17,208 nucleotides of DNA from Cellvibrionales bacterium UBA2618 (GCA_002339165.1 DDJS01000081.1:1-17208); one strand, 5' to 3'; shown: positions 1-6,832, counted from the stretch's first letter. Notes: a model not told the origin generated them from the letters alone. Made by a program: numbers and translations.

Positions 1-777
1 CAGATAGGTTTCATCGGCGTCTTCATCTGCAAACCCGAGCTTTAGGGTCAACGTCTGCTGGAGTTTTGTTTGCGGCTTCCAACGCACCTTTAGATTGATG
101 TCATTGCGCTCAAATCCGGTATCACCGCCGTCATCCAAACGCTTAAACCCATCGCTTGAATACTGCAAACCTTCAACCAATATACCCACGCCACCATGGA
201 CGTAAGCGGCTGCTCCGGCGAACTTTTTGTAGCCATCACTGCCCGCAGTGAGGTCGATTTCGGCCGTGTTATCGGTCGGAACTGGCCGCGTCACTAGATT
301 GATCGCTCCGCCGACGGTGTGTGGGCCAGATTTAATCGCCGATGGGCCCTTCAATACCTCCAGCGCAAAGACCCGCGAGGCATTAGTAATGTAATAAGCT
401 GCTGGGGCCGAATAGGGCGCAGGGCCGATTAGCACACCATCCTCCATCAAAGTAATTTTCTGGCTGCGATCCGAAGTCGCTCCCCTGATACCGATATTGG
501 GACGCAAACCAAATCCATCTTCCTCGCGAACATAGACCCCGGGGACGGCACTCACTAATTGGTTGAGATCGCTATAAGCATGCTTTTTGAGCTCGTCGGC
601 ATCGATGCGTACCCCCGACCCAGACAGCTTTAAGTTGGCCTCCTTGGTACCGATGATCATCACTTCTTTGATCATCGGCGGGTCCAATTCCAAAGCCTCG
701 GTTGCGCACGCTAAAAGCATCGCCGCCGCCAAAAGTCCGGCATAGGATATTTTAATCGGTGTCACCCTGCACGCCAT
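1..777 (-). CDS. TonB-dependent outer-membrane receptor, FecA-like (N-terminal 259 residues, cut by window edge)
   Basis: This gene is open to the left edge, so only the signal peptide, the plug domain and the first barrel strands are present. The protein begins with a short basic region and a hydrophobic stretch (YAGLLAAAMLLACA) that looks like an export signal. A TonB-box-like segment follows (IKEVMIIGTKE), then a clear plug domain with landmarks LNQLVSAVPGVYV, LRPNIGIRGA, RSQKITLMEDGVLIGPAPYS, VEVLKGP-like LEVLKGPSAI and GGAINLVTRP. These are the hallmarks of TonB-dependent siderophore or ferric-citrate-type receptors, which import chelated iron or other metals across the outer membrane. 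The ATG at 777 lies inside the end of the imelysin gene, giving a 26-nt overlap. A GTG at 765 (MTPIKISYAG) is an alternative start, and neither has a strong Shine-Dalgarno. The overlap implies co-transcription and translational coupling with the imelysin gene. The substrate cannot be read from the sequence. Confidence 0.9.
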   Translation of the reverse strand, partial: MACRVTPIKISYAGLLAAAMLLACATEALELDPPMIKEVMIIGTKEANLKLSGSGVRIDADELKKHAYSDLNQLVSAVPGVYVREEDGFGLRPNIGIRGATSDRSQKITLMEDGVLIGPAPYSAPAAYYITNASRVFALEVLKGPSAIKSGPHTVGGAINLVTRPVPTDNTAEIDLTAGSDGYKKFAGAAAYVHGGVGILVEGLQYSSDGFKRLDDGGDTGFERNDINLKVRWKPQTKLQQTLTLKLGFADEDADETYL

Positions 778-2470
778 CCGGAACGGAGACGCCTACGTAG
801 GCAACGAATTCGACCTTGAGGTCATCGGTGACGCGTTTGATCAGGCCTCCAAGCGTGCAGGCCTGAGGCTCCGCATTGCTGTCGGGATTGGCATAGGCGT
901 TGCTGCACGCACTGGCGTCATCCGCCGAGGTGATCAACATCACCTGCTGCTTAATTGAATCGTTGGGCGCTGCCAAAAGCATCGCATCCGCCTTGTCGAC
1001 CACCGCAGTAATCAGTCCCTTAAACGTGGTCGACCAACCAGAACTATTTTTATCGGCTAGGTCATCAAGACCACCGTCAAACATGGCCAAGAGTTGCTCG
1101 GCGTTGACCTTGATGTTGTGCAACGATGTCTCGCTGAAGGGCGATTCAATCGACTCGGCACAGGTCTGTGTTTGACACAGGGGATCGAGCCCCAAGGGCG
1201 TGGTTAATTTCGCTGACTTTGCAAATTTTTCGAAATAAAACAAGCCGTCGGTCATCAGCTCAAAATTGGTGCCAATCTCTGACGCATCCAAGTAGCCGGA
1301 CCGATAAGTAGCCCAGTCGGTGTGGACCTGAGTGGCATTAACAGAGACGTCTTGGGCCAACATCTCGGTCAGGGCACAGCGCTGTAATTTGCGCTCTGAT
1401 TCGGCTAGATCGTTCCAGCCATCCACGGTAGACACCCCAGCGGCGCAGGTATGATCCAGCGTCGAGTCAAACAGTAAATACTCTATTGCCGACAGACTGC
1501 GTTGGTTACCGGCGGTCACCGCCACGTCAAAATCGGGTTCAGAATGCGCCTTGACCACCGCGGTATCGGTTCCGCAGGTCGAGACGCGCTCGTCCTCTGT
1601 ATAAAAATGCACGCGATTGCGCAGTGACTTGGTGTTCTTCGCCGCCGGACCAACGATGTGTAACTCAGTCTTTTGCACCGTCTGCATCAGACGTTTCCAA
1701 GCGTCTTGCGCGGCCAACAACTTGGCTGCTTCATCACTCGCCCCCAACGCATCACAGTAAAGTGCCAATGATCCACTCGCATCGGCGAATTCTGACGCCT
1801 GATCGGCGACTGCCTTATAATTGGGGATGACAATATTGTCGACTAGCGAGGTCAGCACCGAGTGTTCACTGACGGTGCCTGAGGGTTCGACCACGTTGAT
1901 CGTTCGAGTCACCTCGGTAGCCGCATTGCCCGCAGCGTCGGTGACGTTGTAGTAGACGGTGTAGGTGCCCGTTGCAGACGTGTTGACCTCCGAAGAATCG
2001 AAAACAACGCTTTCACCAGTGTCGGCTGTGGCGCCAGATTCCTGATACTCGGCGTTTAGGCTGACTGACTGTGTCGTGTCCCCGATCAAGGAAATTACCG
2101 GTGCGCTAGTATCAGGCGCCGGCTCGCCCGAACCCGAGTCTAGCACCTCGACGCTGCGCACTACCTGATTCGCTGCGTTGCCCGCCGCGTCGCTGACATC
2201 ATAGGTCACCGAGTAGGTACCAACGACAGAGGTGTCGACTGCGGATGCGTCGATGGTCACGGTTTCGCCGCTATCGGCAGTCGCGCCGCTCTCACTGTAC
2301 TCGGCGTTTAAGTCGACCACCTGCGGACTGTCGCCACTCAGCGTGATGATCGGTGCGGTGGTATCCGCAGCAGCAGCAGGCGGCGCGGTGGCGCCACCGC
2401 CACCGCCACCGCCACAACCAGTTACAAGGGCGGAGATCACCACACATTTCAGAAAAGATAAACGAGCCAT
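752..2470 (-). CDS. Imelysin-family lipoprotein with two Ig-like domains
   Basis: The 572-residue protein starts with a lipoprotein signal peptide whose lipobox (LVTGC) puts the lipidated cysteine at residue 19, followed by a run of seven glycines and an Ala/Pro linker. Two very similar 75-residue repeats span residues 36-110 and 120-194, each starting DT(T/S)AP and ending with a VTDAAGN-like motif; they resemble the bacterial Ig-like DUF5011/Cry22 type. Residues about 195-572 look like imelysin (peptidase M75 family): IPNYKAVADQASEF near the start, AQDAWKRLMQ and LHIVGPAAKN in the middle, and NQRSLSAIEYLLF at 322-334. Imelysins are periplasmic or surface proteins usually tied to iron uptake. 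In the last motif the histidine of the family's HxxE signature is not seen, so proteolytic activity should not be assumed. A Fur-like promoter lies upstream and the TonB receptor overlaps the 3' end. The start has a good GGAGGC ribosome site. Confidence 0.85.
   Translation of the reverse strand: MARLSFLKCVVISALVTGCGGGGGGGATAPPAAAADTTAPIITLSGDSPQVVDLNAEYSESGATADSGETVTIDASAVDTSVVGTYSVTYDVSDAAGNAANQVVRSVEVLDSGSGEPAPDTSAPVISLIGDTTQSVSLNAEYQESGATADTGESVVFDSSEVNTSATGTYTVYYNVTDAAGNAATEVTRTINVVEPSGTVSEHSVLTSLVDNIVIPNYKAVADQASEFADASGSLALYCDALGASDEAAKLLAAQDAWKRLMQTVQKTELHIVGPAAKNTKSLRNRVHFYTEDERVSTCGTDTAVVKAHSEPDFDVAVTAGNQRSLSAIEYLLFDSTLDHTCAAGVSTVDGWNDLAESERKLQRCALTEMLAQDVSVNATQVHTDWATYRSGYLDASEIGTNFELMTDGLFYFEKFAKSAKLTTPLGLDPLCQTQTCAESIESPFSETSLHNIKVNAEQLLAMFDGGLDDLADKNSSGWSTTFKGLITAVVDKADAMLLAAPNDSIKQQVMLITSADDASACSNAYANPDSNAEPQACTLGGLIKRVTDDLKVEFVAYVGVSVPDGVQGDTD
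2389..2416. repeat. GGTGGC microsatellite coding for the poly-glycine spacer
   Basis: On the minus strand a six-base GGTGGC unit is repeated about three to four times directly after the lipidated cysteine codon of the imelysin gene. A short GCT/CAG run adjoins it on the Ala side, at about 2369-2380. Because the unit is a multiple of three, slippage would change the length of the flexible tether between membrane anchor and first Ig-like domain without breaking the frame. Confidence 0.6.
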
Positions 2471-2488
2471 TTTACGCCTCCAACAAAG

Positions 2489-2512
2489 ATGGGCTAACCG
2501 AAGTTAGCCCAT
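2489..2512 (-). promoter_or_regulatory. UUCG-capped hairpin in the imelysin 5' leader
   Basis: A perfect 10-bp stem (AUGGGCUAAC paired with GUUAGCCCAU) encloses a four-base UUCG loop closed by C and G, so the minus-strand RNA has the extra-stable C(UUCG)G tetraloop. It begins about 20 nt after the predicted start point of the Fur-type promoter and ends 18 nt before the start codon, just upstream of the GGAGGC ribosome site. There is no clean U-tract after it (AUCUUUGUUGG), so it is not a standard terminator. It could stabilise the transcript, affect translation, or attenuate read-through from the DUF4856 gene. The function is inferred. Confidence 0.6.
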
Positions 2513-2538
2513 AATAGAACTTTTAGATTCAACCAATA

Positions 2539-2567
2539 ATGATAATAATTCTCATTTCATATGTCAA
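2539..2567 (-). promoter_or_regulatory. Sigma-70 promoter P1 for imelysin-TonB receptor genes
   Basis: Read on the minus strand there is a perfect -35 TTGACA (2567-2562), a 17-nt spacer and a -10 TATCAT (2544-2539). The predicted start point is near 2532, giving a leader of about 62 nt before the ATG at 2470. The same core, with the same spacing, is found upstream of the DUF4856 gene at 4759-4787, which makes a chance match unlikely. Confidence 0.75.
2540..2554. promoter_or_regulatory. Fur box overlapping the P1 -10 element
   Basis: The plus strand reads TGATAAT-A-ATTCTCA, a 7-1-7 palindrome with a single departure from the classic TGATAAT-N-ATTATCA Fur half-site pair. It covers the -10 hexamer of P1, so iron-loaded Fur would be expected to block polymerase. 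A further weaker half site (ATTACCA, 2578-2584) lies on the far side of the -35. Fur binding is inferred from motif similarity. Confidence 0.7.
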
Positions 2568-2653
2568 CCAATAAGCATTACCATTGCCATCGCCGATTGC
2601 GCCCTATCGAACATGAATAAAAAACAGCATTCGGCAAGGGCGCTAATCAATTA

Positions 2654-4591
2654 CTACCAAGCCACAGTATTGGCGTCTGAGAACCCGTAGGCGCTCTGCA
2701 ACGTCGCCCTGACCTCGAGTAGCTTGCCGCGATAAGCGTAAATCGCGTCGTCAGCTGTTCCACTCGGCGCCACACCCATCTGACTGCCATCGGCCAACAC
2801 CGGGGCATCGCCTACCAATATATTGATGTGCTTTAAGTCATCCAAGTCGACGGTCGTGACCGCTGCATCTCTGAAGGGTGACGCTGGACTAAACTGCAAG
2901 CTCATAACAAAGCCCTTCAATTCGGACCAGTGCTTAGCAACGGTTTCAAAGTTGCCCAGCGTTGCTGGCTTGCCTAACGTATACTCATCCATGTCAGCGA
3001 ATAGATCATTAACATAGTGAACAGCCGTCGCCGCGATGCACTTTTCCCACGCTACTGAAGCCATCTTTACATGTTCTTGTAGCTTGGTATTTTCCGCTTC
3101 GGTCAGCGCGGGGTTGGTCTTGTTGGCTGCATTGCTGAGAATTTGTCGCGCGGCAATAATCGATGCCATGACTTCGGTGGAAAAGTCGGTAGGTGCAGGA
3201 CCGCTTGCGGATCCGGCATCACGCTTGGCGCAGTTCTGTGAATGCGCCATGTTGTACTCACTGCGCACATCGATCATACCGTCGCCATCGGTGTCGTGGT
3301 GGCCATATTTCCAACCATCGCGACCGCTTTTGGCACGCGCTTCAAGATCGGTGTAGTGCAAGTTATCTCGGGCCGCACCATAATAACCAAAGCCTTCGTC
3401 GAACTTGTGCTCGGCGTATGTATAGTCTTTGGTGCCGTCTTGCAAGGCCAACACATTGACCCCGTCTTTGTCACCCATAAAGTCGGTTTTGAAATAATCG
3501 TTGGTGCCCTGCGAAAAGTTCACCGCGCCCATCAAGAATTTTTGCATCAGCTGTCGGTAGTTGCGTCCATGGGCATCGGTATTGACGTTCGCCGATGAGG
3601 TGGCGCCGGTGGCATCGGTGACTTGAACGGCAACGCCATCGGATGCCAAAGCGGCTTGGCTGGCGATCCAAATATTGACAACATCAATCGGCAGTGCAGG
3701 ACTCCCCTCACTCCAGCCGAAAAATTCATTGCCGATCAATTTCGACGTCTCGCCGCCGCCACTGCCGTTACCGCCAGCGATTTTCCCATCTAGGTTTTTG
3801 CCGGTGGAAATGTCGCCGTAGGTGTTGGCTTCTTTTAACGTCACATTGGCAGTATCTTTGATATAGTTGCCAAGAAGGGTATCGGTTACATTAGCGTCGG
3901 TTCCCTTGATGAAAAAGTCCAGACTGGTAGTCACCGAAGCCGCAGTGTTGGCGGCATCATCGGTTAGAACCTTTTCCATGTAGTACGCCATATCGGCGAC
4001 CAACAACTGACGCGCGGTCTGGCCTGTATAGCTGACCGAACTTGACGAACCGGTATAGTTTGCATTGTCATATGCGTAGACCGTTGGCATGGCATCGCAT
4101 GCATCGCCCCGACCGTTGACATCGGCATCAGCTTGATCGAGATTGGCGTTTAACGGGCAGTTGTCTAGATCGTTAGCCAAGGTATCGCCGTCCTGATCAT
4201 CGTCGCAAACGTTACCGGCACCATCACCGTCGGCATCCGCCTGATCGGCATTGCTGTCTGCCGGGCAGTTGTCACCGTTATCGCCCTTTTGATCGGCATC
4301 GGCATCTGCGGTTTCTGAGGCATCACTCGGAAATGCATCGGCGTTATCACCAGTCCCATCGCCGTCTGAATCGGCAGTTTCTGACGCATCGCTAGGGAAC
4401 GCATCGGCGTTATCACCAGTTCCATCCGCATCGGCATCCGCTGTTTCTGACGCATCGTTAGGGAAGGCGTCAAGGCTATCGACCGTGCCATCATTGTCGC
4501 TATCTGGTGGTGAGCTGGAACCACCACAACCAGTCATCGCAACGACCGCTAAAATCAAGAATAATTGAGTGAGAGTAACATTTAGTTTCAT
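2654..4591 (-). CDS. DUF4856-type lipoprotein with N-terminal TSP3 calcium-binding repeats
   Basis: The 645-residue protein has a signal peptide with lipobox MTGC and lipidated Cys22. Residues 30-166 are a chain of thrombospondin type-3-like repeats rich in Asp (DADADGTGDNADAFPSD, then CPADSNADQADADGDGAGNVCDD), expected to bind many calcium ions and form a rigid stalk. The rest, from about 169, resembles the DUF4856 family: a YTGQTARQLLVADM segment near its start, EHKFDEGFGYYGAARD in the middle, an EF-hand-like loop at 433-445 (DTDGDGMIDVRSE) followed by EYN, and a C-terminal DAAVTTVDLDDLKHINILVGD. No enzymatic function is known to me for this family; its members often lie beside imelysins and TonB receptors, as here. 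It has its own Fur-type promoter about 160 nt upstream and precedes the imelysin gene. The family assignment comes from remembered sequence patterns, so it is likely but unverified. Confidence 0.8.
   Translation of the reverse strand: MKLNVTLTQLFLILAVVAMTGCGGSSSPPDSDNDGTVDSLDAFPNDASETADADADGTGDNADAFPSDASETADSDGDGTGDNADAFPSDASETADADADQKGDNGDNCPADSNADQADADGDGAGNVCDDDQDGDTLANDLDNCPLNANLDQADADVNGRGDACDAMPTVYAYDNANYTGSSSSVSYTGQTARQLLVADMAYYMEKVLTDDAANTAASVTTSLDFFIKGTDANVTDTLLGNYIKDTANVTLKEANTYGDISTGKNLDGKIAGGNGSGGGETSKLIGNEFFGWSEGSPALPIDVVNIWIASQAALASDGVAVQVTDATGATSSANVNTDAHGRNYRQLMQKFLMGAVNFSQGTNDYFKTDFMGDKDGVNVLALQDGTKDYTYAEHKFDEGFGYYGAARDNLHYTDLEARAKSGRDGWKYGHHDTDGDGMIDVRSEYNMAHSQNCAKRDAGSASGPAPTDFSTEVMASIIAARQILSNAANKTNPALTEAENTKLQEHVKMASVAWEKCIAATAVHYVNDLFADMDEYTLGKPATLGNFETVAKHWSELKGFVMSLQFSPASPFRDAAVTTVDLDDLKHINILVGDAPVLADGSQMGVAPSGTADDAIYAYRGKLLEVRATLQSAYGFSDANTVAW
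4307..4504 (-). repeat. Three 66-bp tandem repeats coding TSP3 units
   Basis: Three in-frame copies of a 66-bp unit encode three 22-residue repeats ending in DAFP(N/S)DASETA. The period is visible from the GTTTCTGA(C/G)GCATC block recurring at 4311, 4377 and 4443. Further, more diverged TSP3 units with cysteines continue to about 4094. The near identity of the three copies points to recent duplication and possible copy-number variation between strains. Confidence 0.85.
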
Positions 4592-4627
4592 TTTTGAACC
4601 TATGCTTAAACGAGTTAATAAAAATCA

Positions 4628-4663
4628 CGAGCGACTGGGTCATATGGAATGACGCGTCGCTCG
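4628..4663 (-). promoter_or_regulatory. Two-tier hairpin in the DUF4856 gene 5' leader
   Basis: An 8-bp outer stem (CGAGCGAC at 4628-4635 with GTCGCTCG at 4656-4663) encloses a 5-bp inner stem (GTCAT at 4639-4643 with ATGAC at 4649-4653) and a five-base loop, with a small internal loop between them. It lies in the roughly 160-nt leader of the DUF4856 transcript, about 35 nt before the start codon. It has no following U-tract, so it is not a standard terminator. A regulatory role is a guess. Confidence 0.4.
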
Positions 4664-4758
4664 ACGCTGTTATTGCGGCGCGGACTGTTGCGATCGCGGA
4701 CACATATCGAACACAGTGACGCACAGGAACCGCGGCACATAAAAAAGTACGAGACAAG

Positions 4759-4787
4759 ATGATAATAATTCGCATTACATATGTCAA
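4759..4787 (-). promoter_or_regulatory. Sigma-70 promoter P2 for the DUF4856 lipoprotein gene
   Basis: On the minus strand there is TTGACA (4787-4782), a 17-nt spacer and TATCAT (4764-4759), identical in core and spacing to P1 at 2539-2567. The predicted start point is near 4752, leaving a leader of about 160 nt. The spacer differs from that of P1 at only two positions. Confidence 0.75.
4760..4774. promoter_or_regulatory. Fur box overlapping the P2 -10 element
   Basis: The plus strand reads TGATAAT-A-ATTCGCA, matching the 7-1-7 Fur consensus with two departures. A perfect second half site ATTATCA lies at 4798-4804, so TGATAAT and ATTATCA bracket the whole promoter in inverted orientation. 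This arrangement suggests two Fur dimers covering the -10 and the region upstream of the -35. Binding is inferred from motif similarity. Confidence 0.65.
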
Positions 4788-4810
4788 CCGAGAAGCATTA
4801 TCATTTACAG

Positions 4811-5298
4811 CGTCGTTTTAAACATTGGTTCAACTCTAAAAAATACTGCGTACTGGCGCACGCAGTTTGCGCAATCGATTTTGATGACGCTCGGCTAATC
4901 GCAGATCGCAAATTTCGTTAAAAGCGATTTCACGGCGATATGACAACTGCGTTTTTATTTATTCGGGCAGCGCAAAACGCAGCCCGCCGATTGATGGAGA
5001 AATATCTCCGTCATGCACCCATGATTTTCCCAACAATTAAACGCTGCATACCCGCAACCGCTTCAGATCCCTCATCGGCCATGCCTTTAAACTAACAACA
5101 ATGTTCGGGCGGTTGGCCAAAAACAACGAGAGTGCGCGCAGAGCGGTAGCACTCTCCTGCGCTCACAGTTTTGCACTCCATCAAAATGCTCAAACATCTG
5201 ATATGCTGCGACCGCGCGCCAAAATGGCCTGAGCTTTGTGATTAAATCGCTTTGCCGGTCATTGGCTACCTAACCTTGAGGTAAGAGGATCTAATCCA
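4811..5298. other. Gene-free divergent spacer with weak hairpins
   Basis: No credible coding region is visible here. Two inverted repeats stand out. One is at 4993-5012 (GATGGAGA / AATA / TCTCCGTC, one G-U pair). The other is at 5128-5156 (GAGAGTGC / 13 nt / GCACTCTC). Read on the minus strand the second is followed by GTTGTTTTTGG, so it looks like a weak intrinsic terminator pointing left, although no minus-strand gene ends there. The spacer must hold the promoter for the permease gene at 5299, but I see no convincing -35/-10 pair. Confidence 0.4.
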
Positions 5299-6084
5299 GT
5301 GGATTTCCCACTTTCGTTTTACCTGCTCGGTGCGTTGGTCGTAGTGCTGACGGGTATGTCTAAAGGCGGCTTTGCCGGTGGCCTTGGCACTCTTTCCGTG
5401 CCGCTACTTACCCTGATGATCGACCCCCTAGTCGCTGCTGCTATCATGTTGCCAATTCTGTGCTGCATGGATCTGTTTAGCTTGGCGGCCTATCGCCGAC
5501 ATTGCGATGGCACTATTCTGCGCAGCATTCTGCCCGCAGCGATTTTTGGTATCGGTCTCGGCTCCCTGACCTTTGCGACCATGAGCGCCGAGTATGTAAA
5601 GCTCATGATTGGCGGCTTTGCGCTCTATGTGGCCACACAGGACCTGTACCGCAATGTCTTTGAAAAGTCTGCCGTGCCTCCAAAGACGTCATCGATAAAG
5701 GCCTCAATCTGCGGCTTTGCCAGCGGCTTTGGTAGCACTATCGCCCACGCTGGCGGGCCACCGCTGTCAATTTACCTATTGCCTCTGCGACTTGATAAAA
5801 CTGTTATGGTCGGCACTTCGGTAGTGTTTTTTACCATCGTCAATGCAACCAAATTGATCCCGTACGCGTGGCTTGGCCAATTGCACAGCCAGCACCTTTT
5901 GGCCTCGCTAATATTAATGCCATTTGCGCCGCTGGGAGTAAAACTTGGGGTGTATCTACACCATCGCGTCTCGAGCGACGTTTTTTACCGTTTGTCGTAC
6001 GTCATCCTCGGGCTTGTCGGCTTAAAGTTAGTCTATGAAAATTTCTACCCAGCGCTCGCCCTGTTGACCGCGCCGGCAGCCTAG
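5299..6084 (+). CDS. TauE/SafE family membrane permease
   Basis: This is a 261-residue polytopic inner-membrane protein with about seven or eight hydrophobic segments. The N-terminal GMSKGGFAGGLGTLSVPLL motif (about residues 19-37), the central HAGGPPLSIYLLPLRL motif, and the C-terminal PLGVKLGVYLHHRVS...FYRLSYVILGLVGLKL are all typical of the TauE/SafE (DUF81) family. Members are thought to move sulfur-containing or organic anions such as sulfite, sulfoacetate or sulfonate-derived compounds. The substrate here cannot be inferred because no sulfonate or sulfur genes are nearby. The start is GTG, supported by an AGAGGA ribosome site about nine bases upstream. It stands alone between the metal-uptake module and the sigma-factor operon. 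Length is normal for the family. Confidence 0.88.
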   Translation: MDFPLSFYLLGALVVVLTGMSKGGFAGGLGTLSVPLLTLMIDPLVAAAIMLPILCCMDLFSLAAYRRHCDGTILRSILPAAIFGIGLGSLTFATMSAEYVKLMIGGFALYVATQDLYRNVFEKSAVPPKTSSIKASICGFASGFGSTIAHAGGPPLSIYLLPLRLDKTVMVGTSVVFFTIVNATKLIPYAWLGQLHSQHLLASLILMPFAPLGVKLGVYLHHRVSSDVFYRLSYVILGLVGLKLVYENFYPALALLTAPAA

Positions 6085-6108
6085 ACTCCTATCCATTGTA
6101 GGTGGTGG

Positions 6109-6137
6109 TGATCCAAGCCGTCGAAAGCGGCGTAAAT
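6109..6137 (+). promoter_or_regulatory. Predicted RpoE/ChrR-class (ECF11) promoter, autoregulatory
   Basis: TGATCC at 6109-6114 is followed after 18 nt by TAAAT at 6133-6137 (CGTAAAT from 6131). This resembles the TGATCC-N18-TAA pattern known for the singlet-oxygen sigma factor RpoE of Rhodobacter. Its position about 30 nt before the sigma gene fits autoregulation. A TATAAT at 6142-6147 could serve as the -10 of a housekeeping promoter, but its -35 is poor. Confidence 0.5.
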
Positions 6138-6166
6138 GACGTATAATAAAATTATAGTACGTTTTT

Positions 6167-6832
6167 ATGAATGCCAAACATAACCCAGCTAACAGTGAAA
6201 AGGCTCCTATGACCGGACGAGTAAACGCTCTGCAGTCATCGGTTAAGCGTTCCGATAAATGGAGCGTTCTTCTGACTTGTGTCGGCGAGAGTCGCGATCG
6301 CAGCGCATTTGCTGATTTGTTTAAGCACTATGCGCCGCTGATTAAAAGCTTTGCTCAGGCCAGTCGTCACGAAGGATGGTTCCCAGGGCTTAATGAAGAT
6401 CTGGTCCAGGAAGTGATGATCAAAGTATGGCAAAAAGCGGCCGGCTACAATCCAGAGAAAGCCTCTGCAACTACTTGGATTTATACGGTTGCCCGAAATT
6501 GCAGAATCGACATGCTCAGGCGCAAGAGCAATACGCAGCATTTGCCGCTAGAAAATGAAGATTACTGGCATGAGCCGGACGAGGAAACGCCAACATCTTT
6601 GTTGCAGCAAAAACGCAGTGAAGAAAAGCTGAGAGAATCGCTGTCACAACTGCCACGAGAGCAGGATGAAATACTTAGAAAAGTCTACCTAGAGGGTAAG
6701 TCGCACGCCGAGGCGTCGAAAGAATTAGGGCTTCCGTTGGGTACGGTAAAATCACGCGTGCGTTTAGCGCTGCAAAAGATGCAGATTCTAGTGCCCGCCG
6801 AGTTTCAGGATGAATTAACTCATGAACAATAA
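6167..6832 (+). CDS. ECF sigma factor, RpoE/ChrR-associated (singlet-oxygen type)
   Basis: The 221-residue protein has the two-domain layout of an extracytoplasmic-function sigma factor. Region 2 (about residues 45-115) contains FADLFKHYAPLIKSFA, NEDLVQEVMIKVWQ and TTWIYTVARNCRIDMLRRK, the core and -10 binding part. Region 4 (about 155-205) contains LPREQDEILRKVYLEGKSHAEASKELGLPLGTVKSRVRLALQ in two halves, the -35 helix-turn-helix. The overlapping downstream gene is a ChrR-type zinc anti-sigma, which places it in the class that answers singlet oxygen or photo-oxidative stress. The first ATG at 6167 has no good ribosome site; an ATG at 6209 (residue 15) follows AAAAGG at a suitable distance and would give 207 residues, closer to the family norm. 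The regulon is not visible here. Confidence 0.88.
   Translation: MNAKHNPANSEKAPMTGRVNALQSSVKRSDKWSVLLTCVGESRDRSAFADLFKHYAPLIKSFAQASRHEGWFPGLNEDLVQEVMIKVWQKAAGYNPEKASATTWIYTVARNCRIDMLRRKSNTQHLPLENEDYWHEPDEETPTSLLQQKRSEEKLRESLSQLPREQDEILRKVYLEGKSHAEASKELGLPLGTVKSRVRLALQKMQILVPAEFQDELTHEQ

Noticed and set aside
2615..2653. Intrinsic terminator after the DUF4856 gene
   Set aside because: There is a run of six T on the minus strand (2624-2619), but no solid GC stem directly before it, so read-through into the imelysin gene seems possible.
3242..3598. A 118-residue plus-strand ORF opposite the DUF4856 gene
   Set aside because: It is the antisense shadow of a conserved coding region, without a start signal or recognisable domain.
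4500..4787. A 95-residue minus-strand protein upstream of the DUF4856 gene
   Set aside because: Its start lies on the P2 -35 element, it overlaps the DUF4856 signal peptide in another frame, and it has no recognisable domain.
4994..5095. A 33-codon plus-strand ORF in the divergent spacer
   Set aside because: It has no ribosome site, no family resemblance, and a composition like the surrounding non-coding DNA.
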